64,000 nt of DNA from Nitrospira defluvii (lineage in GTDB: Bacteria; Nitrospirota; Nitrospiria; Nitrospirales; Nitrospiraceae): contig NZ_CAJNBJ010000001.1 of the NCBI RefSeq assembly GCF_905220995.1, forward strand, positions 1,240,001-1,304,000, given 5' to 3'. Shown here in pieces: positions 41,492-50,373 of this stretch (its first letter is position 1; each line of letters opens with the position of its first letter). The position numbers and the translations under genes were made by a program. The notes under the pieces were generated by a model, which was not told where the DNA came from, did no database searches, and saw nothing but the letters and a program-made list of their open reading frames with translations.

Positions 41492-42421
41492 ATGTATTAC
41501 GCCATGACTGTCTTACTGCTTGTTGCGACCATGTGCGGAGAAGCCGTCTGGGCCTATGAAGCCATCACGGTTTCAGAGGGTGGGACTCTTACGGGCACCG
41601 TCAAGCTCGAAGGGACTGTCCCCAAGCCGAAGGGGTACAACCTCACGACCTTGCCGGACCAATTCTACTGCGGGCGCATTTCGGATGGGCAAGGCTGGCG
41701 CATCCTGCAACCGTTCCAGGTCGGGCCTGGAGGCGAGTTTCGCGACGTCGTGGTTTATCTGGAAGGGATCGACAAGGGCAAACCCTTCAGCGAAGGGAGC
41801 GTACCGCAAATCGATGCGAAAGACTGCCTCTTCGAACCGTTCACCACGGTTGTGCGGGACGATCAATCTGTGACAGTGGTCAACATGGATCCCGTCATGC
41901 ACGACATTCAGGCGTATGAAACGTCCCAATTAGGTGCCCGCGTATTGTTCAATGTGCCGCTGCCCATGAATCCGCAACACCCGCGCAATCTAAAAGATCG
42001 CAGCGATGCCGGGATGTACCACAAACATATGGCCGGCCCGCCGATGAAGCAATTGGTCAATCTCAGCAAGGGTCGCCGGATCTTCGTCATGCAATGCGGC
42101 TTCCATGCCTACATGGAGAGCTGGGGGCTGGCCGTCACCAATCCGTATTTTGCCAAGACCGACGAGCATGGCCGGTTTACCCTGACCGATGTGCCGCCGG
42201 GCACCTATAAGTTGGTTGTCTGGCATCCCTACATCAGGACGACCGTTGAGCAGACGGTCACCATTGGTCCTAAGGGAACTGTTGACGCCACCATCGGCGT
42301 CCCGGCGCCGACGGGGCGGCTCTATGCCAACGAGGTGATGGAGCATCCGTACACTCGCTATAACGTGCTTGAGGAAACGAAGCGAGAAATCGATCCAATG
42401 ATCCACAAGCAGGCGCACTAA
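41492..42421 (+). CDS. secreted cupredoxin-like protein with a carboxypeptidase-regulatory domain
   Basis: 309 aa. A signal peptide (~1-21, WAYEA) leads to a beta-rich domain. Type 1 copper ligands are suggested by DPVMHDIQAYE (His) and FVMQCGFHAYMESW, where Cys-x2-His-x2-Met copies the pseudoazurin pattern. A regulatory-like fold follows (GRFTLTDVPPGTYKLVVW). It should carry electrons or bind copper in the periplasm. GAGGAG is 9 bases before the ATG at 41492; the open frame continues upstream through the MITE but no earlier start is needed. Confidence 0.7.
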   Translation: MYYAMTVLLLVATMCGEAVWAYEAITVSEGGTLTGTVKLEGTVPKPKGYNLTTLPDQFYCGRISDGQGWRILQPFQVGPGGEFRDVVVYLEGIDKGKPFSEGSVPQIDAKDCLFEPFTTVVRDDQSVTVVNMDPVMHDIQAYETSQLGARVLFNVPLPMNPQHPRNLKDRSDAGMYHKHMAGPPMKQLVNLSKGRRIFVMQCGFHAYMESWGLAVTNPYFAKTDEHGRFTLTDVPPGTYKLVVWHPYIRTTVEQTVTIGPKGTVDATIGVPAPTGRLYANEVMEHPYTRYNVLEETKREIDPMIHKQAH

Positions 42422-42726
42422 ATCGGGAGTGATCGGGGAGCGAAGCGCCAAGCCGTATCTGGTGGAGGCCGAACAGTAGAAGAAAAGGCGCGCTACCTCT
42501 GGCGACGCTGGCATGAGAAGAGAATGAGGGAGCCGGTCCAATTCGAGCCGGCATGGTCCCACGGAGGAGCCTCAGTTCGCATGAAGTGGTTTTCTGGGTA
42601 CTGCTCGTTGTCCCTCATGCACGGCTGCTTCTCGGATATCAATTGATGTGTCCATCCGTCCATTGTAAGGTGCCGGGAAACTACCAGTGGGGGCGAGAAG
42701 ATGTGTTATGTGCCTAGTTTCTGGGC
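42422..42726. other. 305-bp stretch upstream of the Hyf-like operon
   Basis: No gene or strong terminator is seen. A weak stem (GCCGG and CCGGC, about 42532-42552) is the only structure. The operon promoter must lie here or further upstream; no good sigma-70 or sigma-54 match was found. Confidence 0.4.
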
Positions 42727-44781
42727 ATGCTTCTTGAGGATTATCCTGCAACGATGACCGTTCTATTCGTCGGCCTGCTGGCGATCTACATGGCCGGCAT
42801 CATCTTTCCTCCCTGTTTCCCCGGGAGACCGAGGATTCAGAACCTTGTCGCGCATGGGCTTGCGATCGGGGCAGGTCTCGTAGGCACCGCTCTTGGGCTT
42901 GCCGGACTCCTGGCACCGGAGCCCTGGACAGCCTCCGCTGAATCAACAATACCTTTTCTCAGCTTTGCAATCCGCCTCGATCCGCTGGCGTCGTTCTTCG
43001 TCCTCACGATCTCCGTGGTCGGCCTTGCCTCGTCTATTTTTGCGCTGGGTTACGTGACTGAATTCTATGGTCGGTCGTCCCTCGGCGCAATGGGATCTCT
43101 CTTCAACGGCTTCTTGCTCGCGATGATGCTCGTCGTCATGGCCGACAACGGGTTCTTCTTCTTGATCGTCTGGGAGCTGATGTCGCTGCTGTCCTATTTT
43201 CTGGTGGTTACGGAACACGAAAAAGCCGAAGTTCGTTATGCTGGGTTGTTTTATTTTATCATGACGCACGTCGGCACCGCGTGTATCATTCTGACGTTTG
43301 TGATTTTCTCGCAGGAGGCCGGGTCCTTTTCCTTCGAAGACTTTCGTCATCCCGATCAACGGTTGCCAGATGGGTTGCGATCGATCGCTTTTTTCATGGC
43401 CTTGATCGGATTCGGGGCCAAGGCCGGCATCGTTCCCTTGCATGTGTGGCTGCCTTACGCCCACCCAGCGGCGCCGTCCCATATTTCAGCGCTGATGTCC
43501 GGCGTCATGATCAAGACGGCCGTGTATGCCTTGATCCGGGTGTACTTCGATTTTCTTGAAGGGGTGTTTCCCTGGTGGTGGGGCTTTACAGTGTTGAGCA
43601 TCGGCGCGCTGTCCGCCCTCCTGGGCGTCATGTACGCGTTGATGGAGCACGACCTCAAGAGCCTACTGGCCTTTCACAGTGTGGAGAACATCGGGATTAT
43701 CCTGTTGGGCATCGGCGCTGGCATGATCTTTCACACCTATGGGCTGCATGAACTGGCCGCGCTCGGCCTCCTCGCCGGTCTGTACCATACGATCAACCAC
43801 GCAACGTTCAAAGCTCTGCTGTTCCTCGGTGCCGGCGCCGTGCAGTTCGCCACACACACGAGGGATATCGAGGAGTACGGCGGCTTGCTGCGCCGCATGC
43901 CATGGACCGGGCTGTTCTTTCTGATCGGTGCCGTGTCGATTGCGGCGCTTCCGCCCACCAACGGATTCGTGAGTGAGTGGCTGGTCTTTCAGAGCCTCTT
44001 TCTCAGCGTGCAATTGCCGACCTTGTTTCTCAAGCTGATGTTGCCGATCGCCGCCGCGATCCTGGCGCTGACCGGTGCGCTAGCGCTGGCCTGTTTCGCG
44101 AAAGCCTTCGGCATGGCGTTTCTGGCGCAGCCGCGCAGCGCCCATGCCCGGAAGGCGGTGGAAGTACCGGTGTCGATGCGAATCGGAATGGGGATCCTCG
44201 CGGGGAGCTGTGTGGTACTCGGACTCGCTCCCATGCTGGTCGTGCCTCTGTTGGATCGGGTCACCGGTCCGTTGACAGGGGTGGCGATCAGCCAAAAAGT
44301 GTTGGCGCTTGACGGCTGGGTCGTGGCCCCGGTGACGGTGGAATTCTCCAGTATCTCGACGCCGGTGTTGGCGGGGCTCCTGGTCGGCGCCGGACTGCTG
44401 GGGTTGTTGATCGCTCGCTGGCTCGGGAAAGGGGTGCCGGCGCGTTACACCAGAACGTGGGGCTGCGGGCTCCCGCTCACGCCGCGTATGGAATATACCG
44501 CCACCGGCTTCGTGCAACCGATCAAGCAGGTGTTTGAGACGGTCTACCAGCCGACGGTGAAACTGGAGCGGGAATTTCTGGAGCAGTCGAAGTACTTCAT
44601 CCGGCATCAGCGAGTGGAATTTCACACTGAACCACTCTTCGAGACGTATCTCTACCGGCCGGTCGTCAGGAAGCTGCTGGCCCTGGCGGAGCGCCTACGC
44701 GTCATTCAGGTCGGGAGCCTGCATCTGTATCTGACCTATATTTTTGTGACGCTCGTCTTGTTGTTGCTCTGGGCGGGGTAG
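42727..44781 (+). CDS. hyfB: HyfB-like proton-channel subunit
   Basis: 684 aa, about 14-16 membrane segments. It belongs to the MrpD/NuoL family of ion channels in complex I and group 4 hydrogenases. The central channel motif has charged residues in HVGTACIILTFVIF, FGAKAGIVPLHVWLPYAHPA (the broken-helix Lys, ~235) and a long C-terminal extension with conserved RYTRTWGCGLPLTP typical of HyfB. The first ATG is at 42727; the ATG at 42754 is an alternative. It heads the operon and presumably pumps protons or Na+. Confidence 0.88.
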   Translation: MLLEDYPATMTVLFVGLLAIYMAGIIFPPCFPGRPRIQNLVAHGLAIGAGLVGTALGLAGLLAPEPWTASAESTIPFLSFAIRLDPLASFFVLTISVVGLASSIFALGYVTEFYGRSSLGAMGSLFNGFLLAMMLVVMADNGFFFLIVWELMSLLSYFLVVTEHEKAEVRYAGLFYFIMTHVGTACIILTFVIFSQEAGSFSFEDFRHPDQRLPDGLRSIAFFMALIGFGAKAGIVPLHVWLPYAHPAAPSHISALMSGVMIKTAVYALIRVYFDFLEGVFPWWWGFTVLSIGALSALLGVMYALMEHDLKSLLAFHSVENIGIILLGIGAGMIFHTYGLHELAALGLLAGLYHTINHATFKALLFLGAGAVQFATHTRDIEEYGGLLRRMPWTGLFFLIGAVSIAALPPTNGFVSEWLVFQSLFLSVQLPTLFLKLMLPIAAAILALTGALALACFAKAFGMAFLAQPRSAHARKAVEVPVSMRIGMGILAGSCVVLGLAPMLVVPLLDRVTGPLTGVAISQKVLALDGWVVAPVTVEFSSISTPVLAGLLVGAGLLGLLIARWLGKGVPARYTRTWGCGLPLTPRMEYTATGFVQPIKQVFETVYQPTVKLEREFLEQSKYFIRHQRVEFHTEPLFETYLYRPVVRKLLALAERLRVIQVGSLHLYLTYIFVTLVLLLLWAG

Positions 44782-44842
44782 CTCGCGCCGGACGTGTCGA
44801 ATGGGGTGATGCCGGTGTACCGGCGTGGAGGTGAGACGTAGG

Positions 44843-45799
44843 ATGCAGGTGATGGTGCAAGTGGTGCTGATCGTCGTGCAGTTGATCATGCTGCTCGCCC
44901 TCGCTCCGTTCATCGTCGGGGTGATCCGGAAGGTCAAAGCCAGGCTGCAATGCCGTCGCGGTGCCGGCCTCTTCCAACCCTATGCCGACCTGGCGAAACT
45001 GTTCCGCAAACAGCCGGTGCGCTCCTCGACCACATCCTGGATTTTTGCGGCTGCCCCGTACATCGTATTCGCGTCGACCGTGGCGGCAGGCTTGTTGATG
45101 CCCGTGTTCCTCTCCCACACGCCACTCAATTTCGCGGGCAACATTATTGCGCTGGTGTATCTCCTGGCCCTGGGGACCTTTTTCCTGATTCTGGCCGGGC
45201 TGGATGCCGGGTCGGCATTCGGCGGCATGGGCAGCAGCCGGGAGGCGATCATCGCGACCCTGGCTGAACCGGCGATGATGTTGTCCATTTTGGCCATTGC
45301 GCTGACGGCAGGGTCCACGAATTTGAGCACGATCGTCCACCAGTCGGCGTTGCTTGAGGGCGTGGTGCTGGCTCCTCCCGCGCACCTCATGGCGCTGGCG
45401 GCGATGTTTATCGTGACGCTGGCGGAGACAGGGCGTGTGCCGGTGGACAATCCCGCGACCCATCTCGAACTGACGATGATTCATGAGGCGATGTTGCTGG
45501 AATACTCCGGCCGGTATCTGGCGTTGATGGAATGGGCGGCGGGAATCAAGCTGTTGGTATTGTTGACGCTTATCGTAAATGTCTTCGCCCCTTGGGGCAT
45601 CGCGACGAGCCTGGCGCCGGCTGCCCTGGCGACGGGCACCGTGGTGTATGTGCTGAAAGTGGCCGGGCTGGCGGTCGTCATCGGGGTGATTGAATCGATG
45701 TTCGCCAAGTTGCGGCTGTTTCGCGTGCCGGAACTGCTGGGTGCGGCCTTCATTCTGGCCCTGTTGGCGTTGGTGTTTTTCTACACGTTGAGAGGATAA
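44843..45799 (+). CDS. hyfC: HyfC-like (NuoH-related) membrane subunit
   Basis: 318 aa, about eight membrane segments. The sequence resembles NuoH/HyfC, with AGLFQPYADLAKLFRKQPVR, RVPVDNPATHLELTMIHEAM (the conserved acidic stretch near the quinone or redox module) and YSGRYLALMEW. This subunit joins the ion channel to the catalytic arm. GGAGGTGA lies 9 bases before the ATG at 44843; a GTG at 44825 is also possible. Confidence 0.88.
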   Translation: MQVMVQVVLIVVQLIMLLALAPFIVGVIRKVKARLQCRRGAGLFQPYADLAKLFRKQPVRSSTTSWIFAAAPYIVFASTVAAGLLMPVFLSHTPLNFAGNIIALVYLLALGTFFLILAGLDAGSAFGGMGSSREAIIATLAEPAMMLSILAIALTAGSTNLSTIVHQSALLEGVVLAPPAHLMALAAMFIVTLAETGRVPVDNPATHLELTMIHEAMLLEYSGRYLALMEWAAGIKLLVLLTLIVNVFAPWGIATSLAPAALATGTVVYVLKVAGLAVVIGVIESMFAKLRLFRVPELLGAAFILALLALVFFYTLRG

Positions 45800-45803
45800 G
45801 GCG

Positions 45804-46469
45804 GTGTCGGAATCCACGCATCTCGGGTCGCAGTTGGTCAACCTCTGCTCTGTGCTGTTGCTGTTGAGTTGTTTCGCCATCGTCGCACAGCGACGGCTCT
45901 CGGCCTGCGTGGATCTGTTCGCTTTGCAGTCGTTCTTCCTGGCCTGCACGGCGGCGTTGGTCGCGTTCCTGACCGGGCATCGGCACATCTATTTTGCCGC
46001 AGCGTTGACCGTGGTTATCAAAGTGATCGTGTTGCCACGGATTCTCCGGAAGGTCATCGAGCGCCTGAATGTGTCGCGGGAATTGGTCATGAACATCAAC
46101 ATTCCGGCCGGGTTATTGATCTGTGGCGGACTGGTGGTGGTGGCGTTTTTCATCACGCAGCCCATCATTCCGCTGGGGTATCTCCTGACTCGGGATTCAT
46201 TGGCTCTCGCCCTGGCCATTATTCTGATCGGATTCTTTACGATGATCGCCCGTAAAAAGGCGGTCACGCAAATGGTGGGATTCCTGGTGATGGAGAACGG
46301 CGTGTTTCTGGGCACCACGGCAGCGGCCTACGGCATGCCGTTGATCGTCGAATTAGGAGTGTTTTTTGATGTACTCGTCGCGGGCCTGATCGCAGGGATT
46401 TACACCCATCGACTGCAGGATGCCTTCGACAGTGTGGACACCAGCGAGCTGACGGCATTGAAGGAATGA
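45804..46469 (+). CDS. hyfE: HyfE-like membrane subunit
   Basis: 221 aa, GTG start with AAGG just ahead. About six membrane segments are seen, including the NuoK-like ITQPIIPLGYLLTRDSLALA and MVGFLVMENGVFLGTTAAAYG. HyfE is a NuoK-like subunit with an extra N-terminal part. It starts 4 bp after hyfC and is followed by hyfF. Confidence 0.82.
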   Translation: MSESTHLGSQLVNLCSVLLLLSCFAIVAQRRLSACVDLFALQSFFLACTAALVAFLTGHRHIYFAAALTVVIKVIVLPRILRKVIERLNVSRELVMNINIPAGLLICGGLVVVAFFITQPIIPLGYLLTRDSLALALAIILIGFFTMIARKKAVTQMVGFLVMENGVFLGTTAAAYGMPLIVELGVFFDVLVAGLIAGIYTHRLQDAFDSVDTSELTALKE

Positions 46470-46506
46470 GCGGAGTGATGAGCGACGTCTTGGAAGCGGG
46501 TGCCAC

Positions 46507-48039
46507 ATGTGGCCGGTGATCGTCTTGCTGGCGGGGCCGGTCCTCGCCGGGTTATTGAGCCTGGTGATCCGCCGTGCCCGGGTGTTGCACGCCGTGAATT
46601 TTGCAACGATGCTGGCATTGGGCGTCGCCGAGACCGTCTTGACCAGACAGGTGTTGGCGGAAGGAGCGGTCACGACGTTGGGCGCGCTCGTCTATGTGGA
46701 TGCGCTGTCGGATTTTATTCTGATCATCATCACCGCCATCGGACTGTCCTGCTCGTTGTACATGTGGTCGTATATGGACGAACAGGTGGCGCGTGGCGTG
46801 ATTGCGCCGAAGCATCTGGGTGTCTTCTTCTTTCTGTTTCATATGTTTTTGTTCGCGATGGTGGCCGCGACGATGGCCAACAGCCTCGGCGTGCAATGGG
46901 TGGCGGTGGAGGGCACCACGCTGGCGACAACCTTCCTGATTGCCTTCTTCCGGAGGCGGGAGTCGCTGGAGGCGGGCTGGAAATATCTGATCCTCTGCTC
47001 GGTGGGTATCGCCCTGGCCCTGTTTGGCGTCGTGCTGACTTACTACTCGTCGGTGCGGGTGCTCGGCGATGCGAGTTCGGCGTTGAACGTCACGGAGTTG
47101 ATCGGAGTCGCCGATCGATTAGACCCGAACGTCCTGAAGCTGGCGTTTCTCTTTATTCTCGTCGGGTACGGCACAAAGGTCGGCTTGGTGCCGATGCATA
47201 CCTGGTTGCCGGATGCATACACGGAAGCGCCAGCGCCGATTGCGGCGATGTTGGCCGGGGTCTTGGAGACGGTGGCGGTGTATACGCTACTGCGCAGCAA
47301 GGCCATCGTCGATCAGGCGCTCCCGTCCGAATTCACCGGAAATCTGCTGCTGGTCTTCGGGTTTGTGTCGTTTGTGGTGGCCTCGCTGTTTATCCTGCTC
47401 CAGCACAATTATAAACGGCTCTTTGCCTATTCGAGCATCGAGCATATGGGGCTGGCCATGATCGGCTTCGGGGTCGGCGGACTCGTCGGCACGTTCGGCG
47501 GGCTCTTCCATCTGCTGAACCATGCCCTTGCCAAGGCACTGGCGTTTTTCGTTGCCGGCAATATTCACCGGCGGCATGACACGTTGGAAATCGACGATGT
47601 GCGGGGTCTGGCCAAGTCTCAGCCGGTCACAGCGGTGGCGACGCTGGTGGCGGCTTTCGCGCTGGTCGGGCTGCCTCCCTTTTCGCCGTTCGTGAGCGAG
47701 TTACTGGTGGTATCGGCCCTGTCTGCCCAGAACTTCGCCTCCGATACGGTGCATGTGGGCCGGTTTGTGGCCGTGACCATTTCGGACGAGATGCGTAGCG
47801 TGGGGCTCGTCGCCGTGTTCTTGCTGTTTGGAGTCGTCTTGTTTGGAGGCATGCTGTCGAAAATCGGCTCCATGGTGTGGGGCGCTCCACGGGAGGGCGT
47901 CGCTCGAGGCGAGTCCTGGACGGTGGGACATGTGCCTCTGCTGGCCATGATGGTGGCGTTGATCGGCTTAGGGTTCGCACTCCCTGAGCCGGTACGGACA
48001 TTGCTGGCCCGGGCTGTCACGGTGATCGTCCAGAGGTAG
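46507..48039 (+). CDS. hyfF: HyfF-like proton-channel subunit
   Basis: 510 aa, about 14 membrane segments, a second MrpD/NuoN-type ion channel. Its channel motif is YGTKVGLVPMHTWLPDAYTE (the conserved Lys and His) with NLLLVFGFVSFVVASLFILL and ALAKALAFFVAGNIHRRHD. HyfF closely resembles complex I subunit NuoN/NuoM. The spacing in the operon is tight. It likely works with HyfB as a two-channel pump. Confidence 0.88.
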   Translation: MWPVIVLLAGPVLAGLLSLVIRRARVLHAVNFATMLALGVAETVLTRQVLAEGAVTTLGALVYVDALSDFILIIITAIGLSCSLYMWSYMDEQVARGVIAPKHLGVFFFLFHMFLFAMVAATMANSLGVQWVAVEGTTLATTFLIAFFRRRESLEAGWKYLILCSVGIALALFGVVLTYYSSVRVLGDASSALNVTELIGVADRLDPNVLKLAFLFILVGYGTKVGLVPMHTWLPDAYTEAPAPIAAMLAGVLETVAVYTLLRSKAIVDQALPSEFTGNLLLVFGFVSFVVASLFILLQHNYKRLFAYSSIEHMGLAMIGFGVGGLVGTFGGLFHLLNHALAKALAFFVAGNIHRRHDTLEIDDVRGLAKSQPVTAVATLVAAFALVGLPPFSPFVSELLVVSALSAQNFASDTVHVGRFVAVTISDEMRSVGLVAVFLLFGVVLFGGMLSKIGSMVWGAPREGVARGESWTVGHVPLLAMMVALIGLGFALPEPVRTLLARAVTVIVQR

Positions 48040-48042
48040 CAC

Positions 48043-49635
48043 ATGAACGACGGATCGGGAGCGGTCGAGCAGATACGAGGGGCGTTCGCCCGGGCCATCA
48101 CGGACATCGGTGCCGTTGACGGTGTGCCGATGCTGCGGTTGCGGAAGCAGGACGTCCCGGCGGTCGCCCGCTATATCCATACGGATCCACACTTGCGCGG
48201 CTCGCTTTCGCTACTTTGGGCTGTCGATCACCGCCCTCGCGAGGCCCGCTATGAACTCTGCTATCTGTTCACGCTGGCGGAACGCAAAGACTGGCTGCTC
48301 CTGTCGGTTGATCTCACAGGAGGCGAGCGCGAGTTTGCGTCGATCACGCCGGTGGTGCATGCGGCAAAGTGGTACGAACGGGAGATTCGTGATCTCTTCG
48401 GTCTGATTCCTGTTGGCCATCCGGACATGCGGAGGTTGGTTCGTCACGAACATTGGCCGAAGGGGTCCCATCCGCTGAAGAAAGATTTTGGATGGGATCA
48501 GGTGCTGGGCCGCATGCAGGGAGAGTACGCGTTCAGGAAAATTCATGGCGACGGGGTGTTCGAAATCCCTGTCGGCCCGATCCATGCCGGGATCATCGAA
48601 CCAGGCCATTTCCGGTTTTCGGTGGCCGGCGAACCGATCCTGCAGCTCGAAGTGCGTCATTTCTGGAAGCACCGTGGGGTGGAAAAGCTGTTCGAGCAAC
48701 AGCGCCTGACGGAAGCCGTGACGCTCGCGGAGCGGGTGTCCGGCGATACCTCAGTCGGCCATAGCTTGGCCTATTGCCAGGCGGTGGAGAGGCTTTTGGG
48801 GGTGACGGTGCCGCCGCGAGCCCGGTATCTGCGCAGCATCTTTCTCGAACTCGAGCGGTTGCACAATCACATCGGCGATGTCGGCGCCATCTGTAACGAT
48901 ACGGCCTATGCCCTGGCGCATGCTCACTGCGGCCGGATGAAAGAACAGCTCATGCAGCTGAACGATCGCCTGACCGGGTCACGGTTCCTGCGGGGGGTGA
49001 ATACGGTCGGCGGAGTGTCGATGGACCTCTCCGGCGTGCAACTGTCACAAGTCGATGCGGAGTTGCAGGCCATTGAGCAGGAGTTTGCCGGAATTGAAAA
49101 AATTCTGTTTGCGAATGCCTCGCTGACCGAACGATTGGAGAACACGGGAGTGCTGTCCGAACACATCGCATGGGACCATGCGGTCATGGGGGTCGTGGGC
49201 CGCGCGTCCGGTATCGACAGAGATCTTCGTCGAGATCGGCCATTCGCCGCGTATCACGAGTGTCAACCGACGGTGGCCGGCTATCGCTACGGAGATGTCC
49301 GTGCCCGCATGCGAGTGCGCCTGGATGAAGTGCATGACTCGGTCCGTCTCATCCATGCGCTTCACCGACAATTGCCGTTGGGGCCGCTCATGGTCCAGCC
49401 GATCCGGAATCCGTCGCCGGGTGAATGGGCAATCGCGGCTGTCGAAGGTTGGCGCGGCGAAATCCTGTATGTCGTCATGGCGGGAGCGGAGGGGCGGATT
49501 CACCGGTGCAAAGTCCGTGACCCGTCGTTTGTGCACTGGCCGGCGATTCAGTGGGCGGCTGTGGGAAACATCGTGCCGGATTTTCCGTTGATCAATAAAA
49601 GCTTCAATTTGTCCTATGCAGGCAATGATCTGTGA
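48043..49635 (+). CDS. hyfG: HyfG-like large subunit lacking the nickel-binding cysteines
   Basis: 530 aa. A NuoC-like N-terminal part (~1-165, with EREIRDLFGLIPVGHPD) is fused to a NuoD/hydrogenase-large-subunit part. In true [NiFe] enzymes the N-terminal site reads RVCGICxxxH; here it is RVSGDTSVGHS (~235-245), with both Cys gone. At the C-terminus the DPCxxC site is missing and the end reads FNLSYAGNDL. All four nickel ligands are therefore absent. The protein should transfer electrons or bind quinone rather than make hydrogen. It is the key evidence that this is not a hydrogenase. Confidence 0.88.
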   Translation: MNDGSGAVEQIRGAFARAITDIGAVDGVPMLRLRKQDVPAVARYIHTDPHLRGSLSLLWAVDHRPREARYELCYLFTLAERKDWLLLSVDLTGGEREFASITPVVHAAKWYEREIRDLFGLIPVGHPDMRRLVRHEHWPKGSHPLKKDFGWDQVLGRMQGEYAFRKIHGDGVFEIPVGPIHAGIIEPGHFRFSVAGEPILQLEVRHFWKHRGVEKLFEQQRLTEAVTLAERVSGDTSVGHSLAYCQAVERLLGVTVPPRARYLRSIFLELERLHNHIGDVGAICNDTAYALAHAHCGRMKEQLMQLNDRLTGSRFLRGVNTVGGVSMDLSGVQLSQVDAELQAIEQEFAGIEKILFANASLTERLENTGVLSEHIAWDHAVMGVVGRASGIDRDLRRDRPFAAYHECQPTVAGYRYGDVRARMRVRLDEVHDSVRLIHALHRQLPLGPLMVQPIRNPSPGEWAIAAVEGWRGEILYVVMAGAEGRIHRCKVRDPSFVHWPAIQWAAVGNIVPDFPLINKSFNLSYAGNDL

Positions 49636-49719
49636 GAAACTAGCCTTGAGCAATCCGCTCTGAGCAGCCGGTTCCGAGCGGCCACCTGATCGCTGACTGC
49701 TGACGGCTAAGGAGGTGCC

Positions 49720-50241
49720 ATGTTTCGGATCATTAAGAAGAGTCTCGCGACCGGTGTCGTGACGGGGCAGTATCCTGCCGCGAAGTCCCCTTCTGAGCCG
49801 GTGAGCCGGGAGGCGATCGAAAAGGCGAAGTCGTTCAGGCGATCCCTGACGATCCGTGAAGTGGACACCGGGTCGTGCAACGCCTGCGAGATGGAAATGA
49901 ATGCGCTGGCCAATCCCGTCTACGACGTGGAGCGGTTCGGAGTGCACATTGCGGCTTCGCCGCGTCACACCGATGCCTTGGTAGTAACCGGGCCGGTGAC
50001 CGTCAACATGGAGCGTGCATTGAAGGATGTCTATAAGCAGACGCCTGAGCCGAAGCTCGTCATCGCGCTGGGGGATTGCGCGATCACCTGCGGGGTGTTT
50101 AAGGGCAGTTATGCGGTGACGGGTCCGGTAGAACGTCACATTCCGGTCGATGTCCGTATCCCCGGTTGTCCTCCGCGGCCGGCGGAGATTCTCGCGGTGT
50201 TGGACACGCTCCGGCACGAGCCTGCCGGTCCGGGCACGTGA
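49720..50241 (+). CDS. hyfI: HyfI-like (NuoB-related) iron-sulfur subunit
   Basis: 173 aa. Four Cys ligands for one [4Fe-4S] cluster are in GSCNACEMEM, GDCAITCGVF and PGCPPRPAEI (the second motif has an extra Cys). This matches the N2-like cluster of NuoB and of hydrogenase small subunits. A strong AAGGAGG lies ahead of the ATG at 49720. It closes the operon. No HyfA or HyfH ferredoxin subunit is found nearby. Confidence 0.88.
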   Translation: MFRIIKKSLATGVVTGQYPAAKSPSEPVSREAIEKAKSFRRSLTIREVDTGSCNACEMEMNALANPVYDVERFGVHIAASPRHTDALVVTGPVTVNMERALKDVYKQTPEPKLVIALGDCAITCGVFKGSYAVTGPVERHIPVDVRIPGCPPRPAEILAVLDTLRHEPAGPGT

Positions 50242-50373
50242 TCAGCCGCGGGCGCACTGCATGTACTTTTTCGGTTCCTTTCTCTCCGCGATTCGTTTAC
50301 ATCTCTCCTGATTCTCGATGACCTGAGTGCGCGCATCGCCAAGGTGTGATGCGTGCTGGCTTGTGAGTGTGGG

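Noticed and set aside
44702-45988. 428-aa open frame on the minus strand opposite hyfC
   Set aside because: Antisense to a conserved membrane subunit; Arg/Gln/His-rich with no recognisable domain.
49045-50217. 390-aa open frame on the minus strand opposite hyfG and hyfI
   Set aside because: Antisense to genes with clear Fe-S and NuoD-like motifs.
42727-50241. Functional [NiFe] hydrogenase
   Set aside because: Both pairs of nickel-binding Cys are absent from the large subunit.
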